Origin: Pseudaquabacterium terrae
GTDB taxonomy: Bacteria; Pseudomonadota; Gammaproteobacteria; Burkholderiales; Burkholderiaceae_C
Length of the DNA: 64,000 nucleotides
NCBI RefSeq assembly: GCF_013266755.1
Contig: NZ_JABRWJ010000001.1
Coordinates: 124,001 to 188,000, forward strand
Direction of reading: 5' to 3'
Part shown: in pieces, positions 25,681 through 33,695 of the stretch
How positions within the stretch are numbered: the first letter of the stretch is position 1
How the letters are laid out: every line of letters begins with the position of its first letter
The notes under the pieces: generated by a model
The model's input: the letters and a program-made list of their open reading frames with translations, nothing else
Databases searched by the model: none
Told to the model about the DNA's origin: nothing
Program-made: the position numbers and the translations under genes

Positions 25681-26187
25681 TCACGCAGCCGGTACGCGCA
25701 GCACCTGGCCCGGATAGATCTTGTCCGGATCCTTGAGCATCGGCTTGTTGGCCTCGAAGATCTTCATGTAGGCGTTGGCATCGCCATACATCTGCTTGGC
25801 GATCTTCGACAGCGTGTCACCCGCGTTGACGGTGTACAGGCGCGACGGCGGCTCGGTCGGCGCGGTGGCCGTTTCCTGGGCGACGGTCAATTCATCGCGC
25901 ACGAGCTCGACGCCGTCGATGTTGCCGCAGGACAGCACGACCTTCTCGCGCGTCGCCTGATCGGGCACTTCGCCGCGCACCTCGACCGTGCCGCTGGGGC
26001 CGTCGAAGCTGACCTGCAGGTCCTTGACCTGCAGTTTCTGCAGGCGGATGTACTCGGCGATCGAGCGCGCGGCATTGGCGCTCATGCCGCCGCCGGAGGG
26101 CGCTGCCTCCGCGGCCGGCGCCGCTTGCGCTTCCTTGCCGCCGAACAGCTTCTCGCCAGCGTTTCTGAGGAACTTGAAGAGGCTCAT
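25681..26187 (-). CDS. BON and LysM domain protein (Kbp/YgaU-like)
   Basis: A 168-residue protein with a BON domain (about 38-100, SIAEYIRLQKLQVKDLQVSFD through VVLSCGNIDGVELVRDEL) and a C-terminal LysM domain (about 117-167, YTVNAGDTLSKIAKQMYGD through IYPGQVLRVP). This is the layout of E. coli Kbp/YgaU, a cytoplasmic potassium-binding protein, with an added Ala/Pro linker near 20-35. There is no signal peptide. It is divergent from the DUF4139 gene with a 152-base gap. A GGAGA ribosome-binding site precedes the ATG. Confidence 0.88.
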   Translation of the reverse strand: MSLFKFLRNAGEKLFGGKEAQAAPAAEAAPSGGGMSANAARSIAEYIRLQKLQVKDLQVSFDGPSGTVEVRGEVPDQATREKVVLSCGNIDGVELVRDELTVAQETATAPTEPPSRLYTVNAGDTLSKIAKQMYGDANAYMKIFEANKPMLKDPDKIYPGQVLRVPAA

Positions 26188-26339
26188 GCGGGGTCTCCGG
26201 AGTCAGTCGTTCGTGAACACAGGCGGAGGGCAACCGGCGTGCCCGTCGCAGTGCAGCCCGGCCATCGTTAACCCCGGTCCCGCGACTCCCACGTGCAAGC
26301 AGGGAGCCCACCCCGGCTTGCCTTCAAACGGGAGAACCC

Positions 26340-27788
26340 ATGCCAACGGCCTCCACGCTGCCCTTCGCGCTCGGCGCCCTTGCGGCGCTCGCCATCGCCC
26401 TGCCCGCGGCAGGCGCCGTGCCTGAGCGCCGCAGCACGCTCGACGACCAGCAATCGATCGCCGTGACGATCTACAACGAGAACCTGGCGCTGGTGAAGGA
26501 CGTGCGCAGCGTCGTGCTCGATGCCGGCGCGAACAGCCTGGCGCTGCGCGATGTCAGCGCACAGATGCAGCCGAAGACCGCGCTGCTGCGCGGCCTGACC
26601 TTTCCCGGCGGCTTCGAGTTGCTGGAGCAGAACTTCGACTTCGACCTGCTGACGCCGGCCAAGCTGCTCGAGAAGTACGTCGGCCGCAAGGTCGGCATCG
26701 TCAGGATCCATCCGACCACCGGTGCCGAGACGGTCGAGAGCGCGCAGGTGCTGAGCGCCGCGCAAGGCCTGGTGCTGAAGATCGGCGAGCGCATCGAGAC
26801 CGGTGCGCCCGGGCGCATCGTCTTCGACGGCGTGCCGCCGAACCTGCGCGACCGGCCGACGCTGGTGACGCAGCTGCAGAACAAGCGCCCCGGCGCGCAG
26901 ACGGTGGAGCTGTCGTACCTGACCGGCGGCCTGTCGTGGCAGGCCGACTACGTGGCCGAACTGAGCGCCGACGATGCGACGCTCGATCTCAACGGCTGGG
27001 TGTCGCTGACCAACCGCAGCGGTACGAGTTATCCGAACGCCCGGCTGCGGCTCGTCGCCGGCGATGTCAACCGCGTCAGGGAGGAGCTGCGCGTCGCCAA
27101 GGATGCGATGCGGCAAGTCGCCGCGGCCCCGGCGGCCACCGGGATGGCGCAGGAGTCTTTGTTCGAATACCACCTGTACACGCTGGGCCGCGCGACGACG
27201 ATCGCCGACAACCAGACCAAGCAGGTCGCGCTGCTCAGCGCCGCCGGCGTGCCGGTGCGCAAGGAGCTGCTGCTGTCGGGCCTCGGCCACTACTACAGCG
27301 ACAGCGTCGGCGAGATCGGCAAGAAGCTGAAGGTCGGCGTCTTCGTCGAGTTCGCTAACCGCGAAAGCGCACGGCTCGGCCTGCCGCTGCCCAAGGGCGT
27401 GGTGCGCGTCTACAAGCGCGACAGTGGCGGCCATGCGCAGTTCATCGGCGAGGACCGCATCGACCACACGCCGAAGAACGAGACCGTGCGACTCAAGCTG
27501 GGGGATGCCTTCGACGTCACGGCCGACAAGGGTCAGACCGACTTCAAGCGCCGCGAGCCGACCAACAAGGCCAGCTACGTGTTCGAGAGCGCCTACGAGA
27601 TCGTGCTGCGCAATGCCAAGGCCGAGAGCGTCGAGGTCACCGTGCGCGAGCCGGTGCCGGGCGACTGGACGATGCTGCAGGAGTCTCATCGCCATGCCAA
27701 GGTCGCGGCCGGCACCGCCGACTGGAAGATCAGCGTGCCGGCGGGCGGCAGCACGACGCTGAAGTACCGGGTTCTGGTGCGTTATTGA
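26340..27788 (+). CDS. DUF4139 domain-containing exported protein
   Basis: A 482-residue protein with a signal peptide (hydrophobic 8-22, cleavage near AGA at about 25). The body is beta-rich and matches DUF4139 proteins: YNENLALVKDVRSVVLDAG near the N terminus, LSYLTGGLSWQADYVAELS in the middle, WVSLTNRSGTSYPNARLRLVAGDVN, and the C-terminal ESYEIVLRN-like and VREPVPGDWTMLQES strands. The function of the family is unknown; related metazoan and bacterial proteins adhere to surfaces or are secreted. A GGGAGAACCC precedes the ATG. Confidence 0.85.
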   Translation: MPTASTLPFALGALAALAIALPAAGAVPERRSTLDDQQSIAVTIYNENLALVKDVRSVVLDAGANSLALRDVSAQMQPKTALLRGLTFPGGFELLEQNFDFDLLTPAKLLEKYVGRKVGIVRIHPTTGAETVESAQVLSAAQGLVLKIGERIETGAPGRIVFDGVPPNLRDRPTLVTQLQNKRPGAQTVELSYLTGGLSWQADYVAELSADDATLDLNGWVSLTNRSGTSYPNARLRLVAGDVNRVREELRVAKDAMRQVAAAPAATGMAQESLFEYHLYTLGRATTIADNQTKQVALLSAAGVPVRKELLLSGLGHYYSDSVGEIGKKLKVGVFVEFANRESARLGLPLPKGVVRVYKRDSGGHAQFIGEDRIDHTPKNETVRLKLGDAFDVTADKGQTDFKRREPTNKASYVFESAYEIVLRNAKAESVEVTVREPVPGDWTMLQESHRHAKVAAGTADWKISVPAGGSTTLKYRVLVRY

Positions 27789-27805
27789 CGCGGCCACCGA
27801 AGCCG

Positions 27806-27979
27806 TCAGGGCAACTGGCCGGGCCGGGATGCCTCATCTGCCGGCACCGATTGTTCCTGGCGCGGCCGCGTGGCCCGCGGCGGCGCGAAGGGCGGCGGAA
27901 AGCCGACGAAGGCGAGGAAGATCAGGATCGGAATCAGGCAATAGAACAGCGGCCGTTTCCAGTACAGGTCGATCCTCAT
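27806..27979 (-). CDS. Small membrane protein (57 residues)
   Basis: This short reading frame starts at the ATG at 27979 with a GAGG 6 bases upstream. The peptide begins MRIDLYWKRPLFYCLIPILI, continues with FLAFVGFPPPFAPP and ends in a charged, proline-rich tail. It has one convincing transmembrane helix (about residues 10-27) with a basic cytoplasmic start, which is typical of single-span small proteins. It is convergent with DUF4139, 17 bases apart. I do not recognise a family. Existence is supported by the ribosome-binding site, the hydrophobic pattern and the neat fit in the gap. Confidence 0.5.
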   Translation of the reverse strand: MRIDLYWKRPLFYCLIPILIFLAFVGFPPPFAPPRATRPRQEQSVPADEASRPGQLP

Positions 27980-28063
27980 CGTCCTCGCAACGTGGGTGCG
28001 GCGCGGTCGTCTTCAAGGGGATCGAGAACAAGCCCGGGTTTGCCCCCGAAGCGGCAGACACGG

Positions 28064-28609
28064 CTAGAGGCAACCGTCGGCCGCCGGCGGATCCGCTTCA
28101 CCATAACGAAAGCGCACGAGGGGGCTGCGCGCCGCCGCAAGCGTCAGGACGAAGGCGTGCCCATAACTCGTCTCGCACAGGGACGGCAGCGCCGGTCCGC
28201 CGAGCGCGGCGATGATCGCGGGCACGGTATCGCCGTGTCCGACGACGAGCACCGTTCCGCCTTTCGCCCGCACGGCCTGCACCACTTCGACGACATGGGC
28301 CGCGCCTTCGCCGCGCCGCACGGCGATCACCTGCGGCTCGATGCCGAGCAGGCGCGCCAGCGGCCGCGCGGTCTGCTGCGTGCGGCGGTAGTGCGTCGTG
28401 ATGATCGCGCTCACGCCGGCTGATTCGAGCGCCTTGGCCAGCAGCGCGGCGCGCTGCTCGCCGGCGGGCGACAGCGCCACGTCGCCCGCCGGCTCGGCAG
28501 CCTTGTCCGCATGGCGCACGAGGATCACGAGCGAAGGCTCGGCCGCTGCGGTCGTCGTGATCAGGGCCGCGGCGGCCAACGCAACGATGCGCGAATGCGG
28601 TGCTGTCAT
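28064..28609 (-). CDS. Secreted histidine phosphatase-superfamily protein
   Basis: A 181-residue protein with a signal peptide (IVALAAAALITTTAAA, cleavage near residue 23). The phosphohistidine motif is RHADKA in place of RHGET, followed by LSPAGEQRAALLAKALESAG, the TTHYRRTQQTARPLA motif and a second catalytic His in VVGHGDTVPAIIAALGG. The full catalytic set (Arg-His, Arg, His) is present. Periplasmic members dephosphorylate small phosphate esters. The gene follows the DUF4124/glutaredoxin gene by 12 bases on the same strand and may be co-transcribed. Confidence 0.87.
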   Translation of the reverse strand: MTAPHSRIVALAAAALITTTAAAEPSLVILVRHADKAAEPAGDVALSPAGEQRAALLAKALESAGVSAIITTHYRRTQQTARPLARLLGIEPQVIAVRRGEGAAHVVEVVQAVRAKGGTVLVVGHGDTVPAIIAALGGPALPSLCETSYGHAFVLTLAAARSPLVRFRYGEADPPAADGCL

Positions 28610-28621
28610 GCGGACTCCGTT

Positions 28622-29092
28622 CTATCGGCCACCTGCCAGCGCGAACTCGTAAGCCTCGGGCGAAAACCCCTGGATCTTCTGGCCGTTGACGAGCAGCAGC
28701 GGCACGCCGCGGCCGCCGCCCGCCTGCGCAAAGGCGGCCTTGCCGTCCGGCGTGTCGATGTCGATCTCCTGGTACGAGACACCCTTGCCGGCCAGGAAAG
28801 CCTTGGCCTTCCTGCAGTAGCCGCACCAGGCCGCCGAATACAGCACGAGCCCGTTCGTCGGCGGCAGCGCCGACTGCTTCATCCGCTTGAGCTGTTCGAC
28901 GTACGACAGCGTGGCGGCCGGCACCGCGCTGCTCGGCAGGTTCTCGAATTGCAGCGTCTTGTCGACGCGGCCCTCCGCCGGCGGCCGGTCGCTGTAGACG
29001 ACCTTTCCGTCCGGGCCGATCGACTTGTAGAGGGTCTGGGCGTGCGCGGCCGAAAGCCAAACGATGAGAAAGAGCGCCAGCGCGGTTTTCAT
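28622..29092 (-). CDS. DUF4124 and glutaredoxin domain periplasmic protein
   Basis: A 156-residue protein. The signal peptide ends at AHA (about residue 18). A DUF4124 segment follows (TLYKSIGPDGKVVYSDRPP, about 20-40), then a glutaredoxin domain (about 80-156) with the redox motif CGYC in YSAAWCGYCRKA, the GVPLLLVNGQKIQGF cis-proline loop and a closing helix. It is likely a periplasmic thiol-disulfide exchange protein, but its partner is unknown. The start at 29092 gives the signal peptide and follows GGGAGGTCC. Confidence 0.87.
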   Translation of the reverse strand: MKTALALFLIVWLSAAHAQTLYKSIGPDGKVVYSDRPPAEGRVDKTLQFENLPSSAVPAATLSYVEQLKRMKQSALPPTNGLVLYSAAWCGYCRKAKAFLAGKGVSYQEIDIDTPDGKAAFAQAGGGRGVPLLLVNGQKIQGFSPEAYEFALAGGR

Positions 29093-29159
29093 GGACCTCC
29101 CGAAGGCATCGTTGGAACCACGCTCCACAATGGCGCAATCCCCTGCCGGAGTCTGCCCC

Positions 29160-29444
29160 ATGTGCCGGAACATCAGGACGCTGTTCAACTTCGACCCGCC
29201 CGCCACCGAGCTGGAAATCCGCGACGCATCGCTGCAGTTCGTTCGCAAGCTGAGCGGCTTCAATGTGCCGTCGAAGGCCAACGAAGCCGCCTTCGAGCGC
29301 GCGGTCGAGGAAGTCGCGGCGAGCGCACGCGCGCTGATCCGTTCGCTGGTCACGTCGGCCGAGCCGCGCAATCGCGAGATCGAAGCGGCGAAGGCCAAGG
29401 CGCGGGCGGCCGAGCGCTTCGCGCATCCGGTCGACGGCCCCTGA
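29160..29444 (+). CDS. DUF2277 domain-containing protein
   Basis: A 94-residue cytoplasmic protein beginning MCRNIRTLFNFDPPATELEI, then LQFVRKLSGFNVPSKANEAAF and LVTSAEPRNREIEAAKAKARAAERF. This is nearly the full consensus of the widely distributed DUF2277 family, whose function is unknown. The CRNI start, with a cysteine at position 2, is a family constant. It fixes the start at 29160, 8 bases after a GGAG, rather than the ATG at 29130. Confidence 0.9.
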   Translation: MCRNIRTLFNFDPPATELEIRDASLQFVRKLSGFNVPSKANEAAFERAVEEVAASARALIRSLVTSAEPRNREIEAAKAKARAAERFAHPVDGP

Positions 29445-29451
29445 CGCGCAA

Positions 29452-31413
29452 TCACAGCGTCCGCGTATCGATCCAGTCCACCCGCCCGGTGCGGCGCTGC
29501 ACTTCGCGCACCATGTGCTGCGTGCCGCCCGGCCCGTCGCCGCCGCCGCCGTTCCACAGCGCGATCAGCCGCACCTTGTCGAGCCCGAAGGCCAGCGCGG
29601 TGTGCAGCAGCCACAGGTTGCAGCGCTCGAAGGCATCGACGCCGTCCGGCGGCGCGCCGAGCTCCTGCGGCGCGGCGCGCGGCGGGCGGGTCGGCTCGAT
29701 CTGCGCAGCCACCGCCCGGTATCGGGTCAACCATTCGGGCCCGCTCGGCGTAACCGATTTCTGCAGGAACTCCGGCTCGGCGAACGGCAGCAGCAGCTGC
29801 ACCTTCAGCCCGCGCTGCTGCGCGGCTTCGAGGAACAGCAGGTCGCCGCCGGCCGCGCCTTGCGTCAGCGCGAGGTCCTCCGGCCCGGCGCCGAGCGCGT
29901 CGAGCGCCGCGGCAATGCGCTGCCCCGCGATACCGACCTTGGCCTGTGGAAAACGCGGCGTCTCGCGCTCCGGCGCATCGACGATGTGGCCCGAGAACAG
30001 GATCACCTGGCGCGGCCGCCACGCCGCTTGCGGCGCCTGCAGCCGCTGCAGCGCACGCTCGAAGGTCTCGATGCCGGCGGCGACTTCGTCCGGGCGGACA
30101 TTCAGTGACGCGAGCAGGCGCAGGTTGGCGAGCGTCGACTGCAGCGCGAAGGCATCACCATCGAGCAGGCGGATCGCTTCCTTGTAGGCCGCGCGCACGC
30201 GCTCGGGCGATTCGACCAGCACCGCCAGATCGCCCAGCGTCGCCGCGGACCAGAAGTCGCGCTGCGCCTGGTGCGCATTCCACGCCGCCCAGCGCACGCC
30301 GCCGGCCAGCGCGGCCTGCTCGACGTCGAAATCGGGCTGGCCGGTGAGGTGGCGGTGCAGGTGCATCAAGGTCAGCGCATTGATGCCCGAGTAGTAGTGG
30401 TTCGCGTCGGCGCAGAAGCCGCGCCGGTAGCTGTCGATGGCCGCGCGCAGCAGCGCGTCCTCGTAGGCCGCGTCGTCGATCTGCTGCTGCGGCGACGAGC
30501 CGTCGCGCCGCCAGGCAGCGACCCAGGCATCCTTGTCGACGCGGCCGAGCCCGCCCCAGGTCTCGGCATCGGCCGGGTGGTCGGCGAGGATGCGGCGGTA
30601 CTGGTCGCGCGCCTCGTCGGCCCGACCCAGGCGCTGCAGGCACAGGCCCTTCATGCGCCGCGCGGCCAGGTTGGCCGGCTCGACGTTGAGGCAGCGCGTG
30701 AACTGCTCGAGCGCAAAGTCGAAGTGCTCCAGCCGCCGCAGCGCATCGCCGGCAGCGAAGAAGGCTTCGGCGCGCAGCGCGACCACCGGCATCTCGTCGG
30801 CCAGCACCAGCAGGTCGCCCGGGCAGCGGCGCCGCCGCGCCTGCTGCAACTGGTCGAGCCAGGCCTCGTGCATCTGCCAGAACGCGGTGGCATCGCCGAC
30901 CTTCAGCTGCTTCCAGCCCGGCTCCTGCAGGTTCGGCACCAGCTGGTACACCGGGCTGATCTTGCGGCCATGCCACGACTCGAGCGTGCGCCGCGCCATC
31001 TCGGCGATCGCTGCGCGCTCGGCCTCGAGCCGCGCCGGATCGGGCGCACCGTCGCGCAGGCTGTAGCGCAGCTTGCGGTCGGTATAGATGTCGAACGGCT
31101 GCGTCGAGCGCGGCCCCTGCACCAGCAGCACGCCGCGCGCCCGCAGCGCATGGCGCACGCCGAGCTCGTACCAGACATTCGGGTTGTCCAGCGTCAGGTC
31201 GGCGAGCACCAGGTCGGCGATCAGCAGCTCCTGGAACATGTCGCTGCGGATGTCGCCGGCGCGCTGTTCCTGGTCGGCACGCTTCACGTCGAGGCCGGCG
31301 GCTTCGAGTGCCGGCTGGATCAGCTCGGCGAAGATCCGGTCGAAGTCGATCGGCTGGCCGTCGGCGCCGGGCTTGGTGCCGAAGGGCATCGCGACGAAGG
31401 CGTGGAGTTTCAT
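29452..31413 (-). CDS. Deoxyribosyltransferase-like / TPR / SLOG-like protein (DUF4071 type)
   Basis: A 653-residue cytoplasmic protein. The N-terminal domain (about 1-140) starts KLHAFVAMPFG and has IFAELIQPALEAAGLDVKRADQ and LIADLVLADLTLDNPNVWYELGVRHA, which resemble nucleoside 2-deoxyribosyltransferase/TIR-like Rossmannoid folds. A TPR region follows (about 200-300). The C-terminal third (about 490-653) reads VILFSGHIVDAPERETPRFP, then TQGAAGGDLLFLEAA, and ends GGDGPGGTQHMV; it resembles SLOG nucleotide-binding domains and the TRAFs-binding/DUF4071 region of MAP3K-like proteins. Such combinations are proposed to sense or process nucleotide signals in conflict systems. No partner gene is obvious here. 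Confidence 0.7.
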   Translation of the reverse strand: MKLHAFVAMPFGTKPGADGQPIDFDRIFAELIQPALEAAGLDVKRADQEQRAGDIRSDMFQELLIADLVLADLTLDNPNVWYELGVRHALRARGVLLVQGPRSTQPFDIYTDRKLRYSLRDGAPDPARLEAERAAIAEMARRTLESWHGRKISPVYQLVPNLQEPGWKQLKVGDATAFWQMHEAWLDQLQQARRRRCPGDLLVLADEMPVVALRAEAFFAAGDALRRLEHFDFALEQFTRCLNVEPANLAARRMKGLCLQRLGRADEARDQYRRILADHPADAETWGGLGRVDKDAWVAAWRRDGSSPQQQIDDAAYEDALLRAAIDSYRRGFCADANHYYSGINALTLMHLHRHLTGQPDFDVEQAALAGGVRWAAWNAHQAQRDFWSAATLGDLAVLVESPERVRAAYKEAIRLLDGDAFALQSTLANLRLLASLNVRPDEVAAGIETFERALQRLQAPQAAWRPRQVILFSGHIVDAPERETPRFPQAKVGIAGQRIAAALDALGAGPEDLALTQGAAGGDLLFLEAAQQRGLKVQLLLPFAEPEFLQKSVTPSGPEWLTRYRAVAAQIEPTRPPRAAPQELGAPPDGVDAFERCNLWLLHTALAFGLDKVRLIALWNGGGGDGPGGTQHMVREVQRRTGRVDWIDTRTL

Positions 31414-31479
31414 GGTGGCTGCCGAAGGGCGCCACCGACTATACGGCGGGCCCCGGACGGGGCCTGCCGCCGCAGCGCC

Positions 31480-32040
31480 TCAGGGCTTCGTGTAGACCAG
31501 GTCCAGCGCCGAGAACGGCAGCGTGTCGGTGAAGCGGAAGTCCGTGCCGTTCCCGCTGAAGGCGGCGAACTGGATCGTGGTGGTGGCGCTCGATCCCGAC
31601 GGGCGCGTCGTCACTTCGACGCGATCGGCGCTGCCGGTGAAGTTGTCCATGCTGCCCGTCGGTGTTCCGACGTCGGACGTGCCCAGCACCTTGATGGAGA
31701 CCGTCGCCGTCAACGGCGGAAAGCTCGCGCTCGGCCAGGGCGTCATGCAGTTCGTGTCGCTGTACTGGCGCTGCTCGACGGTCCCGCTGGCCGTTGCCCC
31801 GCTGGCGTTGGTGATGCGATAGGTGTTGCGCACCGTACGCACGACGGTGGATCCGAGGGTCGTGCCGCAGCCGGAGGCCCAGGTGCCGATGTAGTCGCTG
31901 GTCCGCCCGTTGGATGCGGACAGCACCGTCGGACTGGGCAGGCTGGGTTTGGTGGTGGTGGTCGATTCACTGTCGCCACCGCCGCCGCAAGCACTGAGCA
32001 ATGCAGCGGCGCCCGCAATCATCAGGCGAGCCTTCATCAT
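31480..32040 (-). CDS. Putative lipoprotein, hypothetical
   Basis: A 186-residue protein with a lipoprotein signal peptide: MMKARLMIAGAAALLSAC, with the lipobox LSAC at residues 15-18, followed by a Gly/Ser/Thr-rich linker (GGGGDSESTTTTKPS). The mature part is rich in Thr, Ser and aromatic beta-strand sequence, with two cysteines (SGCGTT and TNCMTP) that may form a disulfide. No family is recognised. A GGAGGAATTCC ribosome-binding site precedes the tandem ATGs at 32040 and 32037. It is probably anchored to the outer membrane. Confidence 0.75.
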   Translation of the reverse strand: MMKARLMIAGAAALLSACGGGGDSESTTTTKPSLPSPTVLSASNGRTSDYIGTWASGCGTTLGSTVVRTVRNTYRITNASGATASGTVEQRQYSDTNCMTPWPSASFPPLTATVSIKVLGTSDVGTPTGSMDNFTGSADRVEVTTRPSGSSATTTIQFAAFSGNGTDFRFTDTLPFSALDLVYTKP

Positions 32041-32157
32041 GTTGGAATTCCTCCCTCGTTGAACGCGACATGTTATGGCGTGCCCAACCCGGCACTCGGC
32101 GAAAAGTCCGGAAAAATTTCACCCAACTCCCGGCTGCGCGCAATCGCGCGCCGCGGA

Positions 32158-32853
32158 TCAACCGCGCGCGTCCGATCGCGGCTGAGTGATCCATTCGCCG
32201 ATGGCATCGGCCAATGCCTGCAGCACCTGCGCATCGTTGCGCCCCGACTTCACGCGCACGTGGAACGCGTGGTCGGCATCGTCGAACCACTGCAGCGTCG
32301 CGCGCTCGCCGAGCGACTGCGCAACCTCGCCGATCAGCGCCGCGTCGGCCAGCTCGTCGCGCGTGCCTTGCAGGAACAACATGGGGACCTGCACGGCCGC
32401 CAGGTGCTCGGCACGCTGCTTCGAGGGTGCGCCGGCCGGGTGCAGCGGAAAGCCGACGAAGGCCAGCCCGCGCACGCCTGCGAGCGGCGCCGCGGCCTGC
32501 GCCTGCGAGCTCATGCGGCCACCGAAGGACTTGCCGCCGGCGATCAAGGGCAGCCCCGGAAGCCGCCGCGCCGCTGCGGCCACCGCCGCGCGCACCGCCG
32601 CCTGCGCCAGCGCCGGCGGATCGACGCGCTTGCTGCCGCGCTCCATGTACGGGAACTGGTAGCGCAGCGTCGCGATGGCGCGCTCGGCGAGCGCAGCGGC
32701 CAGCGCCGTCATGAACGCATGCGTCATGCCGGCGCCGGCACCATGGCCGAGCACATAACATGCTTTTGACGCGGCCGGCACCTGCAGCAGCGCGGAGACC
32801 TCGCCGCCGCCGGGCACTTCGAAGCGCAGCGCTTCAGCGTCGGCGACGCTCAC
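32158..32853 (-). CDS. Alpha/beta hydrolase (Tex30/KANL3-like)
   Basis: A 231-residue alpha/beta hydrolase. The oxyanion/turn motif is YVLGHGAGAGMTHAFM, the nucleophile elbow is GGKSFGGRMSSQ, and the acid/base region is LFLQGTRDELAD with DDADHAFHV near the C terminus. That completes a Ser-Asp-His triad as in Tex30/KANL3-like dienelactone-hydrolase relatives. The substrate is unknown. Translation begins at the GTG at 32853, overlapping the stop of the upstream MerR/TPR gene (GTGA), so it is the third gene of the ku operon. Confidence 0.85.
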   Translation of the reverse strand: MSVADAEALRFEVPGGGEVSALLQVPAASKACYVLGHGAGAGMTHAFMTALAAALAERAIATLRYQFPYMERGSKRVDPPALAQAAVRAAVAAAARRLPGLPLIAGGKSFGGRMSSQAQAAAPLAGVRGLAFVGFPLHPAGAPSKQRAEHLAAVQVPMLFLQGTRDELADAALIGEVAQSLGERATLQWFDDADHAFHVRVKSGRNDAQVLQALADAIGEWITQPRSDARG

Positions 32854-33695
32854 GGCTGCAAACGCCGGTAGGCGCTGTAGTGGCGCAAGGCGCCTTGCAT
32901 CTGGCCGAGCTCCTCGTGCAGCCGCGCGGCGTTGAAATGCGCGTCGGCGAAGTCGGGCGCCAGCGCCAGGCAGGCGTTGTAGGCAGCCAGCGCGTCGAAG
33001 GGCCGGCCGTCGTCCTCCAGCGCGACGGCGCGGTTGAAGTGCAGCAGCGGCGCGTCGGGCGCGGCGGCGAGCGCGGCGTCGTAGACGGCCAGCGCATCGG
33101 CGTGGCGACCCTGTTCTGACAACAGCACGCCCAGGTTCAGCGTCGCGTTGACATGCGCGGGGGCCAACACCAGCGCGCGACGGTAGGCGGCCTCGGCGGC
33201 GGCGGGATCGCTCGCTTCGACCCCGTCGGCACGCGCGAACCAGGTTTCGGCATCGTCGGCTTGCGGCGCCACGCCGGCCGCCGGCTCGGTGCGTTCGAGG
33301 AACGCGACCGTGCCCTGCCCGGCCGCAGCCACCTCGAAATCGATCAGGAATTGCCCGTTCTCGGCATTCCACGACGCGTGGCCCTCGCGCACCGCGACGT
33401 CACTGCCGACCGCGGTGATGCGCAGACCGGACAGCGGCACCTCCAGCGGCAGCCGCGCCTTCAGCTGCTTGAGCGAATTGATCACGCGGCGCGCCGGAAC
33501 GCGCGCGGCACGCAACTGGTACGCCGTGCGCAGCAGCACCACGTCCTGGAACGTAAAGCGGTATTCGTTGCGCGCGCCGCGCTGCGGGGCGACGAAGCCG
33601 GCCTCGATCAAGCCGGTGATGACACTGCGGCCGAGGCCGAGCATCTCCTCGATGCGCTTGAGGGTGTAGGGCGCGTCGGGGAGCGTCGTGGTCAC
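32850..33695 (-). CDS. MerR-like HTH and TPR fusion protein
   Basis: A 281-residue protein. The N-terminal MerR-type winged HTH (about 8-80) reads YTLKRIEEMLGLGRSVITGLIEAGFV and FQDVVLLRTAYQLRAARVPARRVINSLKQL. A beta-rich linker follows, then three or four TPR units (about 160-280: AEAAYRRALVLAPAHVNATL, ALAVYDAALAAAPDAPLLHF, ALAAYNACLALAPDFADAHF). It starts with a GTG at 33695 that overlaps the Ku stop (GTGA) and ends overlapping the hydrolase start. Its tight coupling to Ku suggests a role connected with end joining or its regulation (inference). Confidence 0.82.
   Translation of the reverse strand: MTTTLPDAPYTLKRIEEMLGLGRSVITGLIEAGFVAPQRGARNEYRFTFQDVVLLRTAYQLRAARVPARRVINSLKQLKARLPLEVPLSGLRITAVGSDVAVREGHASWNAENGQFLIDFEVAAAGQGTVAFLERTEPAAGVAPQADDAETWFARADGVEASDPAAAEAAYRRALVLAPAHVNATLNLGVLLSEQGRHADALAVYDAALAAAPDAPLLHFNRAVALEDDGRPFDALAAYNACLALAPDFADAHFNAARLHEELGQMQGALRHYSAYRRLQP

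Noticed and set aside
32136-32151. GCGCGC-AATC-GCGCGC hairpin as a terminator of the ku operon
   Set aside because: The stem is only 6 bp and the nearest T-run on the minus strand is about 20 bases further on.
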